Shown here: positions 42,079-51,111 of the stretch, in pieces
Position numbering within the stretch: position 1 is the stretch's first letter
Layout of the letters: every line of letters begins with the position of its first letter
Assembly (NCBI RefSeq): GCF_051903925.1
Contig: NZ_CP173678.1
Span: 186,001 to 250,000, forward strand
Length of the DNA: 64,000 bases
Source: G051903925 sp051903925
GTDB lineage: Bacteria; Pseudomonadota; Alphaproteobacteria; Zavarziniales; Zavarziniaceae
Direction: 5' to 3'
Translations under genes and position numbers: made by a program
Notes under the pieces: model-generated
The model's database searches: none
What the model was told of the DNA's origin: nothing
Seen by the model: the letters and a program-made list of their open reading frames with translations, nothing else

Positions 42079-44031
42079 CTAGACGTCCAAGGCCTGGGCC
42101 TGGGGGGCGCGCTCCTGGATGAAGCGGAAGCGCAGTTCGGGCTTGCGGCCCATCAGGCGGTCGATCAGGTCGGCGGTGCCGTCGCCGTCCTCCACCATCA
42201 CCCGCAACAGGGTGCGCTTCGACTTCGCCATGGTCGTATCGCGCAGCTGTGCCGGCATCATCTCGCCCAGGCCCTTGAAGCGGCCGACATCGACGTGGGC
42301 GTTGGCCTTGAACTGCGACTTCAGCAGGCGTTCGCGATCGGCATCGTCCATCGCATAGACCGTCTTGGCGCCGTGCGTCAGGCGATAGAGCGGCGGCTGC
42401 GCCAGGTAGAGGCGCCCCGCCCGGACCAGGCCCGGCGTCTCGCGCCAGAAGAACGTCATCAGGAGCGAGGCGATGTGCGCCCCGTCGACATCGGCATCGG
42501 TCATGATGATGACCCGCTCGTAGCGCAGGTCCTCAAGGCGGAAGCGCGCGCCGGTGCCGCAGCCCAGCGCCTGGATCAGGTCGGACAGTTCCTGGTTCTG
42601 CGCCATCTTTCCCTGGGCGGCGCTGACCACGTTCATGATCTTGCCCTTCAGCGGCAGGACCGCCTGGGTCGCGCGGTCGCGGGCCTGCTTGGCGCTGCCG
42701 CCGGCCGAGTCGCCCTCGACCAGGAAGATCTCGGTCCCCGCGGCCGCCTCGGTCGAGCAGTCGGCCAGCTTGCCCGGCAGGCGCAGGCGGCGCGTGGCGC
42801 TCTTGCGGCTGACGTCCTTGTCCGCCTTGCGGCGCAGGCGCTCCTCCGCCCGCTCGATGACATAGGTCAGCAGGGCGTTGGCGCGCGGCGGATCGTCGGT
42901 CAGGAAGTGGTCGAAGCGATCCTTGACCGCGTTGTCGACCAGGCGCGTCGCCTCGACGCTGGACAGCTTCTCCTTGGTCTGGCCCTGGAACTGCGGTTCG
43001 CGGATGAAGATCGAGAGGAGCGCCGCGGCGGAGCCCAGCGCGTCATCGCCGGTGATGCTTGCCGCCCGCTTGTTGGCGACCAGTTCGCCATAGCCGCGCA
43101 ACGCCCGGGCCAGCGCGCTGCGCAATCCCGCCTCGTGCGTGCCGCCGTCGGGGGTCGGCACGGTGTTGCAATAGGAATGGACGAAGGCATCGCCGTCCGC
43201 CGGCCAGGCGATCGCCCATTCGACACGCCCGCCCTCGACCTCGACCGCGCCGGCAAAGGGCTGGCCCGTCACCGTCTCGCTCTGCGCCAGGCTGGCCGCC
43301 AGGAAGTCCTCCAGGCCGCCGGGGAAGTGAAAGACCGCCTCGGCCGGGGTCTCGTCGCCGGCCTGGATCAGTTCGGGCGCGCAGGCCCAGCGGATCTCGA
43401 CCCCGCGGAACAGATAGGCCTTTGACCGCGCCATGCGGTACAGCCGCCACGGCTTCATCACCGTCCCGGCGGGAAAGATCTCCGGATCGGGGGTGAAGCT
43501 GACACTCGTGCCGCGCCGGTTGGGGGCGGCCCCCACCTGCGCGATCGGTCCCTGGGGGATCCCGCGGGCAAAGACCTGGCGCCAGAGCTGGCGTTCGCGC
43601 GCCACCTCCACCACCAGTTCGGTCGACAGCGCATTGACGACGGAGGCGCCGACGCCGTGCAGGCCGCCCGAGGTCTGGTAGGCGTCGCCGCCGAACTTGC
43701 CGCCCGCATGGAGCACCGTGAAGATCACCTCCACCGTCGACTTGTTCGGGAACTTGGGGTGGTTCTCGACCGGGATGCCGCGGCCATTGTCCCGGATGGT
43801 CAGGCGGCCATCGGCCTCCAGATTGATCTCGATGCGGGTGGCGTGGCCGGCCACCACCTCGTCCATCGCATTGTCCAGGATCTCGGCCGCCAAGTGGTGC
43901 AGCGCGCGCTCGTCCGTGCCGCCGATATACATGCCGGGACGCTTGCGCACCGGCTCCAGCCCCTCCAGGACCTGGATGTGGCTGGCATTGTAGTCTTCGG
44001 ATGCGCGGGTGGCAGAGAACAGGTCGGTCAT
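42079..44031 (-). CDS. parE: DNA topoisomerase IV subunit B
   Basis: The ATPase subunit that decatenates chromosomes with ParC. 650 residues. The GHKL ATPase has 'VRKRPGMYIGGTDERALHHL', 'EILDNAMDEVVAGHA' and 'GLHGVGASVVNALS'; the TOPRIM part has 'LVEGDSAGGSAKQARD' and 'IIMTDADVDGAHIASLLMTF'. The extent and 'RDTTMAKSKRTLLRV' fit ParE rather than GyrB, which is longer in Gram-negatives. The C-terminal end is close to the EF-Tu-like gene. Confidence 0.95.
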   Translation of the reverse strand: MTDLFSATRASEDYNASHIQVLEGLEPVRKRPGMYIGGTDERALHHLAAEILDNAMDEVVAGHATRIEINLEADGRLTIRDNGRGIPVENHPKFPNKSTVEVIFTVLHAGGKFGGDAYQTSGGLHGVGASVVNALSTELVVEVARERQLWRQVFARGIPQGPIAQVGAAPNRRGTSVSFTPDPEIFPAGTVMKPWRLYRMARSKAYLFRGVEIRWACAPELIQAGDETPAEAVFHFPGGLEDFLAASLAQSETVTGQPFAGAVEVEGGRVEWAIAWPADGDAFVHSYCNTVPTPDGGTHEAGLRSALARALRGYGELVANKRAASITGDDALGSAAALLSIFIREPQFQGQTKEKLSSVEATRLVDNAVKDRFDHFLTDDPPRANALLTYVIERAEERLRRKADKDVSRKSATRRLRLPGKLADCSTEAAAGTEIFLVEGDSAGGSAKQARDRATQAVLPLKGKIMNVVSAAQGKMAQNQELSDLIQALGCGTGARFRLEDLRYERVIIMTDADVDGAHIASLLMTFFWRETPGLVRAGRLYLAQPPLYRLTHGAKTVYAMDDADRERLLKSQFKANAHVDVGRFKGLGEMMPAQLRDTTMAKSKRTLLRVMVEDGDGTADLIDRLMGRKPELRFRFIQERAPQAQALDV

Positions 44032-44089
44032 CGAGGGCGTAGCGACTCACGAGAACAGAAGGGCACCGTGCGCCGCACTATAGCCCCAA

Positions 44090-45442
44090 CTACCCCCCTG
44101 GCACCCCTGGCTCGTCGTCGCTGCTGGGCTCCACGTCGACCTGCCGCATTTCCGGGTGCCGCAGCACGATCGCAAGCGTGACGATCGAAAGCACGAGGCA
44201 CAGCCAATACGGATAGAGCGGATCGAAGCGATAGAGCGGCAGGCCGATCAGCGGCGCCAGGATGAAGCCCGCGGCACCCGTGGCATTGGTCAGCCCCGCC
44301 ACGCCGCCCTGCTCCTCCGGCTCCACCGCCAGGGAGGCCGCGGCGACATTGCCGGGCCTCGCCATGCCGGAGCCAAGGCCGGTCAGGACCAGGGCCATGA
44401 CCAGCGGACCATAGGAGCGCGAGGCCAGGAAGATCACGAAGGCGACGATGATGACGACGCAGCCCGACCACAGCAGCGTGCCCGCCGACACGCGGAAGCG
44501 CTGCGCGATCACGATCTGCGCGAACAGCGCCGCCATGGACGAGGCCATCATGCCGACGCCCACCATCTGCGCCGCCTCGTGCACGTCGAGCTTGAGCTGG
44601 TCGATGAACAGGAAGCCCACCGTCTGGACCACGATGGCCATGGTCGTGCCCATCAGCAGGCCGACCACCAGATGCCAGCGCACGCGTGGGTCGAAGACGC
44701 TGAGACGCGGCCGGTCGGCCGACACCTGGGGCAGCGTGCGCTCGGGAAGCAGGAACCAGATCGCCGCGGCACTGGCCAGCGCCAGCACGGCCAGGCCATA
44801 GAACGGTGCCAGCAGCCCCAGCACGACCAGGGCGGAGGCCAGGCCCGGCCCCAGCGTGGCGCCCAGGCCGAACGCCGCCCCCAGGCCGGCGAGGTAGGGC
44901 GTGCGTTCCGCCCGCGTCGTGCGGTCGGCGATATAGGCCTGGGCCGAAGGCATGGAGCCCGAGCCCAGCACGCCATAGAACAGGCGGCTGGCGATCATCA
45001 GCGGCCAGGCAAGCGCGATCGCGATCCAGCCGGCCAGCGCCGCCTCGATCACCAGGGCGAACAGCACGGTCGAGATGGCAAAGCCGACCAGGCCCAGCAG
45101 GATGACGGGCCGCCTGCCCCACTGGTCGCTGCGCCGTCCCCACCACGGGCTGACCACGACCCAGACGATCGAGGAGGCCAGGAAGATCGAGCCGACCTGC
45201 CATTCCGCCAGCCCCATCTCCCGCGCCAGGGGCGGCAGGATCGAGAAGATGATGGTCTGCCCCATGCCCATGCAGCACAGGCACAGGAACAGCAGGCGGA
45301 AGGCCTGGCGCCGCTGCTGCGGTGTCGACGGCAGGAGCGGCGGCCCGCCCTTTTTCGCCACCAGGGGCGTGGGCGGCCCAGGGGGCCGGCTGGGATCAGG
45401 CGTGCGCGGTGTGTCAGGCGGAACTTGGGTCACGCTGCGCAT
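44090..45442 (-). CDS. MFS transporter, drug-efflux type (DHA1-like)
   Basis: A 450-residue transporter with twelve predicted helices and a Pro-rich cytoplasmic N-terminus of about 45 residues ('PPDTPRTPDPSRPPGPPTPL'). The loop 2-3 motif is 'GRRSDQWGRRPVIL', and 'YGVLGSGSMPSAQAYIADRT' in helix 5 region follows the MFS pattern of exporters. The start is the ATG at 45440-45442, with the conserved part beginning soon after. Divergent from the SMP-30 gene with 78 bp between starts. The exported compound is unknown. Confidence 0.9.
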   Translation of the reverse strand: MRSVTQVPPDTPRTPDPSRPPGPPTPLVAKKGGPPLLPSTPQQRRQAFRLLFLCLCCMGMGQTIIFSILPPLAREMGLAEWQVGSIFLASSIVWVVVSPWWGRRSDQWGRRPVILLGLVGFAISTVLFALVIEAALAGWIAIALAWPLMIASRLFYGVLGSGSMPSAQAYIADRTTRAERTPYLAGLGAAFGLGATLGPGLASALVVLGLLAPFYGLAVLALASAAAIWFLLPERTLPQVSADRPRLSVFDPRVRWHLVVGLLMGTTMAIVVQTVGFLFIDQLKLDVHEAAQMVGVGMMASSMAALFAQIVIAQRFRVSAGTLLWSGCVVIIVAFVIFLASRSYGPLVMALVLTGLGSGMARPGNVAAASLAVEPEEQGGVAGLTNATGAAGFILAPLIGLPLYRFDPLYPYWLCLVLSIVTLAIVLRHPEMRQVDVEPSSDDEPGVPGG

Positions 45443-45520
45443 CCTGGCGTGCCGGGAATCGAAACTCCAGCCGCTCCTTGTGCTCTGATGGCGCGACAAG
45501 AGAAACGGGAGGATCCAGGA

Positions 45521-46375
45521 ATGGAACGCATCGCCACCGGCTTCGGCCTGATCGAGGGACCCAACTGGATCCGGGGCCACGGCTTCATCGCGTCCGACGT
45601 CCACCATGGCGGGGTCTGGTCGTTCCAGGATCCGGCCAAGCCGGTTGCCCTGATCCCGCATCGCAAGGGGGTGGGCGGGATTGCCCCCCATGCGGCGGGG
45701 GGCGCCATCATCAGCGGGCGCAATATCGGCCACAAGCCCTTCCCCGGCGAGAGCAGCACAGGCCGGATCTTCCTGGAGCAGGACGCCGCCACGGGCCGGA
45801 CCGGCTTCAACGACCTGACGACGGACGCAACGGGACGGATCTATGCCGGCTCGCTGGGCCTCGACCCGTTCGGCGACCATGCGACCGGGCGCGCCGGCCA
45901 CCTGTGGCTGATCGAACTCGACGGCAGCGCGCGGCAGGTGGCCGACGACGTGATGCTGACCAACGGCATCGGCCTGTCGCCCGACGGTCGACGCCTGTAC
46001 CACGCCGATACGCTGCGCCAGCGCGTCAACGCGCATGACGTGGCCCCCGACGGCACGCTGGGTCCCCGCCAGGTCCTGGCCGCCTTTGGCGAGGAAGGGC
46101 CGGACGGCCTGGCGGTCGCGACGGACGGCACGGTCTGGGTGGCGCTGGCGCGTGGCGGCCGCGTCGCGGTGGTCGACCCCGCGGGCCGGGAGGTCCGCTC
46201 CATCCCGGTGCCGCAGCGCATGGTGACCAGCGTGTGCTTCGGCGGCGACGACCTGCGCACGCTCTATGTCGTCACGGGGTCGGACGGGTCCGGCGGCGAT
46301 CGCGCCGGCAGCGTCTATCGCCTGCCGGTCGACATTGCCGGTGTGCCGCGGGCACCGGCGCGGGTCGCGCTCTAG
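45521..46375 (+). CDS. SMP-30/gluconolactonase/LRE family protein
   Basis: A beta-propeller lactonase-type protein of 284 residues. 'TGFGLIEGPNWIRGHGFIAS' is the start of blade 1 with the metal-binding Glu; 'GFNDLTTDATGRIYAG' and 'LTNGIGLSPDGRRLYHADT' supply the Asn and Asp ligands expected. It would open a sugar or aromatic lactone. The ATG at 45521 follows GGGAGGATCC. It is monocistronic and ends just before the glnA terminator. Confidence 0.9.
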   Translation: MERIATGFGLIEGPNWIRGHGFIASDVHHGGVWSFQDPAKPVALIPHRKGVGGIAPHAAGGAIISGRNIGHKPFPGESSTGRIFLEQDAATGRTGFNDLTTDATGRIYAGSLGLDPFGDHATGRAGHLWLIELDGSARQVADDVMLTNGIGLSPDGRRLYHADTLRQRVNAHDVAPDGTLGPRQVLAAFGEEGPDGLAVATDGTVWVALARGGRVAVVDPAGREVRSIPVPQRMVTSVCFGGDDLRTLYVVTGSDGSGGDRAGSVYRLPVDIAGVPRAPARVAL

Positions 46376-46402
46376 CCTGTCCTGGTCGCCGTCGATACCG
46401 AC

Positions 46403-46433
46403 AAAAAAAGGGCCCGGCGTTGCCGCCGGGCCC
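46403..46433 (-). terminator. Intrinsic terminator of glnA
   Basis: GGGCCCGGCG (46410-46419) and CGCCGGGCCC (46424-46433) form a perfect 10-bp stem with a 4-nt loop. On the minus strand it is followed by seven T residues (46403-46409). It lies 23 bp after the glnA stop. For the convergent lactonase gene it gives a hairpin without a T run. Confidence 0.92.
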
Positions 46434-46456
46434 CTTCCCTCTGATCCTGTGACGGA

Positions 46457-47863
46457 TCAGACGCTGTAGTACATCGCGAACTCGATCGGATGCGGGGTGT
46501 GCTCCATGGCATAGACTTCCTGCATCTTCAGCTCGATCCAGCTGTCGATCAGGTCGTCGTCGAACACGCCGCCCTTCTTCAGGAACTCGCGGTCCTTGTC
46601 CAGGCTCTCCAGCGCCTCGCGCAGCGAACCGCAGACCTGGGGCACCTGCTTCAGCTCTTCCGGCGGCAGGTGGTACAGGTCCTTGTCCATCGGCTCGCCC
46701 GGATGGATCTTGTTCTGGATGCCGTCCAGGCCCGCCATCAGCATGGCCGAGTAGGCGAGATAGGGGTTCGCGCCCGGATCGGGGAAGCGGACCTCGACGC
46801 GCTTGGCCTTGGGGCTGTTGCCGTGCGGGATACGGCACGAGGCGGAGCGGTTGCGGGCCGAATAGGCCAGCAGCACGGGCGCCTCGAAGCCGGGGATCAG
46901 GCGCTTGTAGCTGTTGGTCAGCGGGTTCGTGAAGGCGTTGAGCGCCTTCGCGTGCTTGATGATGCCGCCGATGTAGAACAGCGCCGTCTCGGACAGGCCG
47001 GCATAGCGGTCGCCCGCGAAGAGCGGCTTGCCACCGTTCCAGATCGACTGGTGGACGTGCATGCCCGAGCCGTTGTCGCCCTTGATCGGCTTCGGCATGA
47101 AGGTCGCAGACTTGCCGTACTGGTGCGCCACGTTGTGGATCACGTACTTGTAGATCTGCATGTTGTCGGCGGTCTTCAGCAGCGTGTCGAACTTGATGCC
47201 AAGTTCGTGCTGGCTGGGCGCCACCTCGTGGTGGTGCTTCTCGACCGGCAGGCCCATTTCCTTCATCACCGAGAGCATCTCGGCGCGCAGGTCGGAGGCG
47301 CTATCGACCGGGGGGACGGGGAAGTAGCCGCCCTTGATGCCCGGGCGGTGGCCCATGTTGCCCTGCTCGTAGCCCTTGGCCGAGTTGTACGGACCCTCGA
47401 TCTCGTCGAGTTCGTACATCACGCGGTTCATGGAGACGTCGATCTTGACGTCGTCGAACAGGAAGAACTCGGCTTCCGGGCCGAACACGGCGGTGTCGCC
47501 GATGCCGGTCTGGGTCAGGTACGCCTCGGCGCGCTTCGCGAGCGAGCGCGGATCGCGGTTGTAGCCTTCGCCGCTGGTCTCCAGCACGTCGCAATAGATG
47601 ATGAGCGAGGTCTGGACCGCGAACGGGTCGATGACGGCGGTGGACGGGTCCGGCATCAGGACCATGTCCGACTCGTTGATCGCCTTCCAGCCGGCGATCG
47701 ACGAGCCGTCGAACATCGTGCCGTCGGTGAACAGGTCCTCGTCCACCATGTTGAGGTCGAGGGCCAGATGCTGCCACTTGCCGCGCGGGTCCGTGAAGCG
47801 AAGGTCAACGTACTTGACCTCCTTCTCCTTGATGAGCTCGAGCACGCTCTTAGCGTCAGCCAT
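46457..47863 (-). CDS. glnA: Glutamine synthetase type I
   Basis: Forms glutamine from glutamate and ammonia. 468 residues. 'MFDGSSIAGWKAINESDM' is the beta-grasp signature, 'KPIKGDNGSGMHVHQSIW' the ATP-binding loop and 'RSASCRIPHGNSPKAKRVEV' the glutamate site. Tyr397 in 'DKDLYHLPPEE' is the adenylylation residue, at exactly the E. coli position, so GlnE control is expected. It sits downstream of glnB by 112 bp and has its own strong terminator; the two genes likely share the sigma-54 promoter. Confidence 0.98.
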   Translation of the reverse strand: MADAKSVLELIKEKEVKYVDLRFTDPRGKWQHLALDLNMVDEDLFTDGTMFDGSSIAGWKAINESDMVLMPDPSTAVIDPFAVQTSLIIYCDVLETSGEGYNRDPRSLAKRAEAYLTQTGIGDTAVFGPEAEFFLFDDVKIDVSMNRVMYELDEIEGPYNSAKGYEQGNMGHRPGIKGGYFPVPPVDSASDLRAEMLSVMKEMGLPVEKHHHEVAPSQHELGIKFDTLLKTADNMQIYKYVIHNVAHQYGKSATFMPKPIKGDNGSGMHVHQSIWNGGKPLFAGDRYAGLSETALFYIGGIIKHAKALNAFTNPLTNSYKRLIPGFEAPVLLAYSARNRSASCRIPHGNSPKAKRVEVRFPDPGANPYLAYSAMLMAGLDGIQNKIHPGEPMDKDLYHLPPEELKQVPQVCGSLREALESLDKDREFLKKGGVFDDDLIDSWIELKMQEVYAMEHTPHPIEFAMYYSV

Positions 47864-47975
47864 GTTCTCTTTCCGTCAGTTGAAGTTTCGTATCCCAACC
47901 CGACCGCTCCGGCATCACGGGGACGCCATGCACGACCGGACTACCCCTTAGTCTTCTTCCGTTGGCCAGCGGCCC

Positions 47976-48314
47976 TCAGATGGCATCCACCCCGGTTTCG
48001 CCGGTCCGGATGCGGATCACCTCCTCGATGGTCGACACGAAGATCTTGCCGTCGCCGATGCGTCCTGTCCGCGCAGCGGCCTGGATCGCCTCGACCGCGC
48101 GCTCGACCAGCTCGTCCTCGACCACGATCTCCAGCTTCACCTTGGGCAGGAAGTCGACCACATATTCCGCACCGCGATACAGCTCGGTATGCCCCTTCTG
48201 CCGGCCGAAGCCCTTGGCCTCGGTCACGGTGATGCCCTTGAGACCGATTTCCTGCAGGGCCTCCTTCACCTCGTCCAGCTTGAAGGGCTTTATGATCGCT
48301 TCGATTTTCTTCAT
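47976..48314 (-). CDS. glnB: Nitrogen regulatory protein PII
   Basis: Signal protein for 2-oxoglutarate, ATP/ADP and glutamine status. 112 residues, the family length. 'KKIEAIIKPFKLDEVKEAL' at the start, T-loop 'GHTELYRGAEYVVDFLPK' with the uridylylated Tyr51, and 'GDGKIFVSTIEEVIRIRTGE' at the C-terminus. The ATG is at 48312-48314, about 50 bp after a sigma-54 promoter. It would act with GlnD, NtrB and GlnE, none of which is in the window. Confidence 0.98.
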   Translation of the reverse strand: MKKIEAIIKPFKLDEVKEALQEIGLKGITVTEAKGFGRQKGHTELYRGAEYVVDFLPKVKLEIVVEDELVERAVEAIQAAARTGRIGDGKIFVSTIEEVIRIRTGETGVDAI

Positions 48315-48375
48315 TTGGTCCGACCAGGGCACGATGACTGCGAGCTCCCCTTCAGCGAGCCCTTTGCCACCCTTA

Positions 48376-48391
48376 AGCACGCCTCGTGCCA
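48376..48391 (-). promoter_or_regulatory. Sigma-54 (RpoN) promoter of glnB-glnA
   Basis: On the minus strand the sequence reads TGGCACGAGGCGTGCT. Compared with TGGCACGNNNNTTGCW it departs at one position only and has the GG and GC doublets at the right spacing. The -12 GC is about 63 bp before the glnB ATG. This predicts NtrC-dependent activation under nitrogen limitation, which fits the genes. Confidence 0.85.
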
Positions 48392-48464
48392 ACAGGGCAC
48401 AGGCGGGCGGGACAACGGGAGCGCGCTTGGTCGCTGAACGCTCAAACGGATCATTGCCTGTTTT

Positions 48465-48481
48465 TTGTGCGGAACGCACAA
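48465..48481. promoter_or_regulatory. Palindrome between glnB and the aminotransferase gene
   Basis: TTGTGC-GGAAC-GCACAA is a perfect 6-5-6 inverted repeat. It lies about 75 bp upstream of the sigma-54 promoter and 62 bp before the aminotransferase start, a good place for an activator or a repressor. The half-site order (GTGC then GCAC) is not that of the usual NtrC site (GCAC then GTGC), so I do not assign it. Confidence 0.5.
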
Positions 48482-48542
48482 GTTTCGCACATGAGGGGCC
48501 CGGACGTTGCGCCGCAGGGCCGCCGCCGCCAGGATCGCCCCC

Positions 48543-49715
48543 ATGAAGCCCGCCAATCCGATCATTGCCAACCTTGGCACCACCATCTTCACCGTCATGT
48601 CGGCCCTGGCCGTGGAGCACGGCGCAATCAACCTGGGCCAGGGCTTCCCGGACGAGGACGGGCCCGACGATGTCCGGGCGGAGGCGGCGCGCCGCACGCT
48701 GGAGGGGCCGAACCAGTATCCGCCGATGCGGGGGCTCGTGGAGCTGCGCCGCGCCGTGGCAGAACGCTGCCGGCTCAGCCACGGCCTGGACTATCAGGGC
48801 GACGGAGAGGTACTGGTGACCAGCGGCGCCACGGAGGCGATCGCCGCCGCGATCCTGGCGCTGGTCCAGCCAGGGGACGAGGTCGTGCTGTTCGAGCCGC
48901 TGTACGACTGCTACCTGCCGATGGTGCGGCTGGCGGGCGGCGTGCCGCGCCTGGTCCGCCTGGCGCCCCCGGACTGGACCGCGACGGAAGCCGCCCTGGC
49001 GGCGGCCTTCTCCCCGCGCACCAAGCTGGTGCTCCTCAACACCCCGATGAACCCCAATGGCAAGGTCTGGCGGCAGGACGAGCTGGAGCGGCTGGCCGCC
49101 CATGTCGTCGCGGCGGATGCCTATGTCCTGTCGGACGAGGTCTATGAGCACTTGGTGCTGGACGGCCGGGTGCATCGCTCCCCCGCCCATGTGCCGGCCC
49201 TGTTCGAGCGCACCCTGCGCGTCGGATCGGCGGGCAAGACCTTTGCCCTGACCGGCTGGAAGGTCGGCTATCTCTCCGGCCCCGCAGCGCTGATCGACCA
49301 GGTGGCCAAGGCCCACCAGTTCCTGACCTTCACCACGCCGCCCAACCTGCAATACGCGGTGGCCCTGGGACTGGCCAAGGGCGAGGACTATTATGCCGGC
49401 CTGTCCAGCGCGCTGGCGGCGAAGCGCGACCGCCTGACCCGCGGGCTGGAGGCTGCGGGCCTGGCCGTGCTGCCGGTCGAGGGCACCTACTTCCTGAGCG
49501 TCGACCTGCGCTCGATCGGCTGGACGCAGGACGACGTCGCCTTCTGCCGGCACATCACGACCGAGGCAAAGGTGGCCGCGGTGCCCGTCTCCGCCTTCTA
49601 TGCGGGGGACGACCCGCCGCGTCACCTGGCGCGCTTCTGCTTCTGCAAGAAGGACGCCGTGCTGGACGAGGCCAGCCGGCGCCTGGCTGCCCATTTCAAG
49701 CGCGCCGCCGCCTGA
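48543..49715 (+). CDS. PLP-dependent aminotransferase, methionine/kynurenine type
   Basis: A fold-type I aminotransferase of 390 residues. 'AINLGQGFPDEDGPDDV' and 'NQYPPMRGLVELRRAVAE' at the start, 'VTSGATEAIAAAILAL', 'NTPMNPNGKVWRQDEL' and the PLP lysine in 'SAGKTFALTGWKVGYLSG' all match. This branch includes YbdL/MtnV-like methionine aminotransferases and kynurenine aminotransferase; the substrate is inference. The ATG at 48543 is preferred over the one at 48507. It is divergent from glnB, fitting a nitrogen-linked role. Confidence 0.92.
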   Translation: MKPANPIIANLGTTIFTVMSALAVEHGAINLGQGFPDEDGPDDVRAEAARRTLEGPNQYPPMRGLVELRRAVAERCRLSHGLDYQGDGEVLVTSGATEAIAAAILALVQPGDEVVLFEPLYDCYLPMVRLAGGVPRLVRLAPPDWTATEAALAAAFSPRTKLVLLNTPMNPNGKVWRQDELERLAAHVVAADAYVLSDEVYEHLVLDGRVHRSPAHVPALFERTLRVGSAGKTFALTGWKVGYLSGPAALIDQVAKAHQFLTFTTPPNLQYAVALGLAKGEDYYAGLSSALAAKRDRLTRGLEAAGLAVLPVEGTYFLSVDLRSIGWTQDDVAFCRHITTEAKVAAVPVSAFYAGDDPPRHLARFCFCKKDAVLDEASRRLAAHFKRAAA

Positions 49716-49737
49716 CGGCCAAGCGCGGAACGCGGCG

Positions 49738-51111
49738 ATGGCGGACAGCAGCCTGACGCGGCGGCCGGTCGGAGTTCGCCCACCGGCCCGGCGCGCGGCA
49801 GGCCCCGACCTGTGGCTGCTGCTGGGGCTGACCATGGCGGCCCTGGTGCTGCGCGTCCTGGCGGCGCGCGGGTCGCTGTGGTTCGACGAGGTCTGGACCC
49901 TGGTCCTGCTGGAGCGCCTGCCGGGGGCCAGTCGCCTGCTGGGCGCGGTCGCCCATGACAACCTGCACCCGGTCCAGGTCCTGTGGCTGAGCCTGGTCGG
50001 CCTGGACGCCGCCGCCTGGGTGCAGCGCCTGCCGGCGGTGCTGTGCGGGACGGCGGCAGTGCCGTTGGCATGGCGGGCGCTGCACCCCTATGGCCGGGTG
50101 GCCGGCCTGGTGGCGGCGGCGCTCTTCGCCGTCTCTCCGCCGCTGGTCCAGTATGGCAGCGAGGCCCGCGGCTATGCCCCCATGCTGGTCTGCGCGCTGA
50201 TCGCCTTCGAGCGGCTGGACACCTGGCTGGCCACGGGGCAGCCGGCTGCGCTGCGCGGCTTCCGCGTCGCGACCGTGCTGGGGCCGCTCTGCCACCTGAC
50301 GTTCCTTCTTGTCCTGGCGGGACTTGGCTTGTGGGCGCTGGGCCGGCGCGTGGGCCTGGCGGCCCTGCTGCGCCTGTTCGTGCCGGCCACGATCCTGGTC
50401 GTGGGCCTGGGCCTGCTGGCGGCGATGGCCGGGATGAAGGTCGGCGGATCGGAGCCGGGCGACTGGCTGACGGCGCTGGCCGCCGTGCTGCTCCAGGCGG
50501 TCGGCATCGCGGCCGCGGCGCCGCGCTGGCCGGCCCTCGCCCTGCTGGCGGGGCTGGCCGTCGCCGTGCTCCTGGCGCCGCCGCGCCTGCGCCCGGTGCT
50601 GGCGCTGCTGACGCTGGCCCTGCCGGCGGCCGTGGCGCTCAGCCCCCTGATCGCCTATCCGCAGCCGCGCTACTACCTGGCGCCCATCGCCTTCGCCCTG
50701 GCCGCGCTGGCGCTGGTGGCGGAGCGACTGGCCCGCCGCGGCATGCTGGGCCTGGCCTGCGCCCTGCTGGTGGTCCTGGCCATTGTCGGCGGCAGCCTGC
50801 GCCTGGACCTTGCGCTGATCGCGCTGGGCCGGGGCGACGCCACGGCCGCCGCGGCGCTGATGGGCGCCGGCCGCGTCGCCAGCGACCGCCCGTTCCGCGT
50901 GATGATGCAGCTGGAGCACGAGGCGCCGGGCCGCTTCACCCGCGACGACGCGCGGCCCGACTGGTTCGTCGAGGAGCGCGCGGACAATGGCCCGGCCGAG
51001 CCGCGCATCCTGCACGACGACCGGATCTTCGTCCTGGTCCGGCTGTTCCCACATGCCGGCCTGTCCGGCTTCACCTGGGCCGTCTACCGGCCCGAGCCAC
51101 CCCCGTCATGA
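49738..51111 (+). CDS. Membrane glycosyltransferase-like protein (GT39/ArnT type)
   Basis: A 457-residue protein with about eleven hydrophobic helices. The first periplasmic loop has 'SLWFDEVWTLVLLERLPGAS', whose DE-type acidic pair is the catalytic mark of the GT-C superfamily, and 'HDNLHPVQVLWLSLVGLD' follows. 'QYGSEARGYAPMLVCALIAF' is like the second conserved loop. It probably uses a polyprenyl-phosphate sugar as donor to modify an envelope glycan or lipid. The ATG at 49738 is 20 bp after the aminotransferase stop. It overlaps the convergent next gene by 6 bp. Confidence 0.8.
   Translation: MADSSLTRRPVGVRPPARRAAGPDLWLLLGLTMAALVLRVLAARGSLWFDEVWTLVLLERLPGASRLLGAVAHDNLHPVQVLWLSLVGLDAAAWVQRLPAVLCGTAAVPLAWRALHPYGRVAGLVAAALFAVSPPLVQYGSEARGYAPMLVCALIAFERLDTWLATGQPAALRGFRVATVLGPLCHLTFLLVLAGLGLWALGRRVGLAALLRLFVPATILVVGLGLLAAMAGMKVGGSEPGDWLTALAAVLLQAVGIAAAAPRWPALALLAGLAVAVLLAPPRLRPVLALLTLALPAAVALSPLIAYPQPRYYLAPIAFALAALALVAERLARRGMLGLACALLVVLAIVGGSLRLDLALIALGRGDATAAAALMGAGRVASDRPFRVMMQLEHEAPGRFTRDDARPDWFVEERADNGPAEPRILHDDRIFVLVRLFPHAGLSGFTWAVYRPEPPPS

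Noticed and set aside
46490..48232. Open frame of 580 codons on the plus strand over glnA and glnB
   Set aside because: Mirror of the glnA and glnB codon pattern; it would cross the glnB-glnA gap and has no protein features.
48465..48481. NtrC binding site
   Set aside because: The half-sites are in the order GTGC then GCAC with a 5-bp centre; NtrC sites have GCAC then GTGC. I keep it only as an unassigned palindrome.
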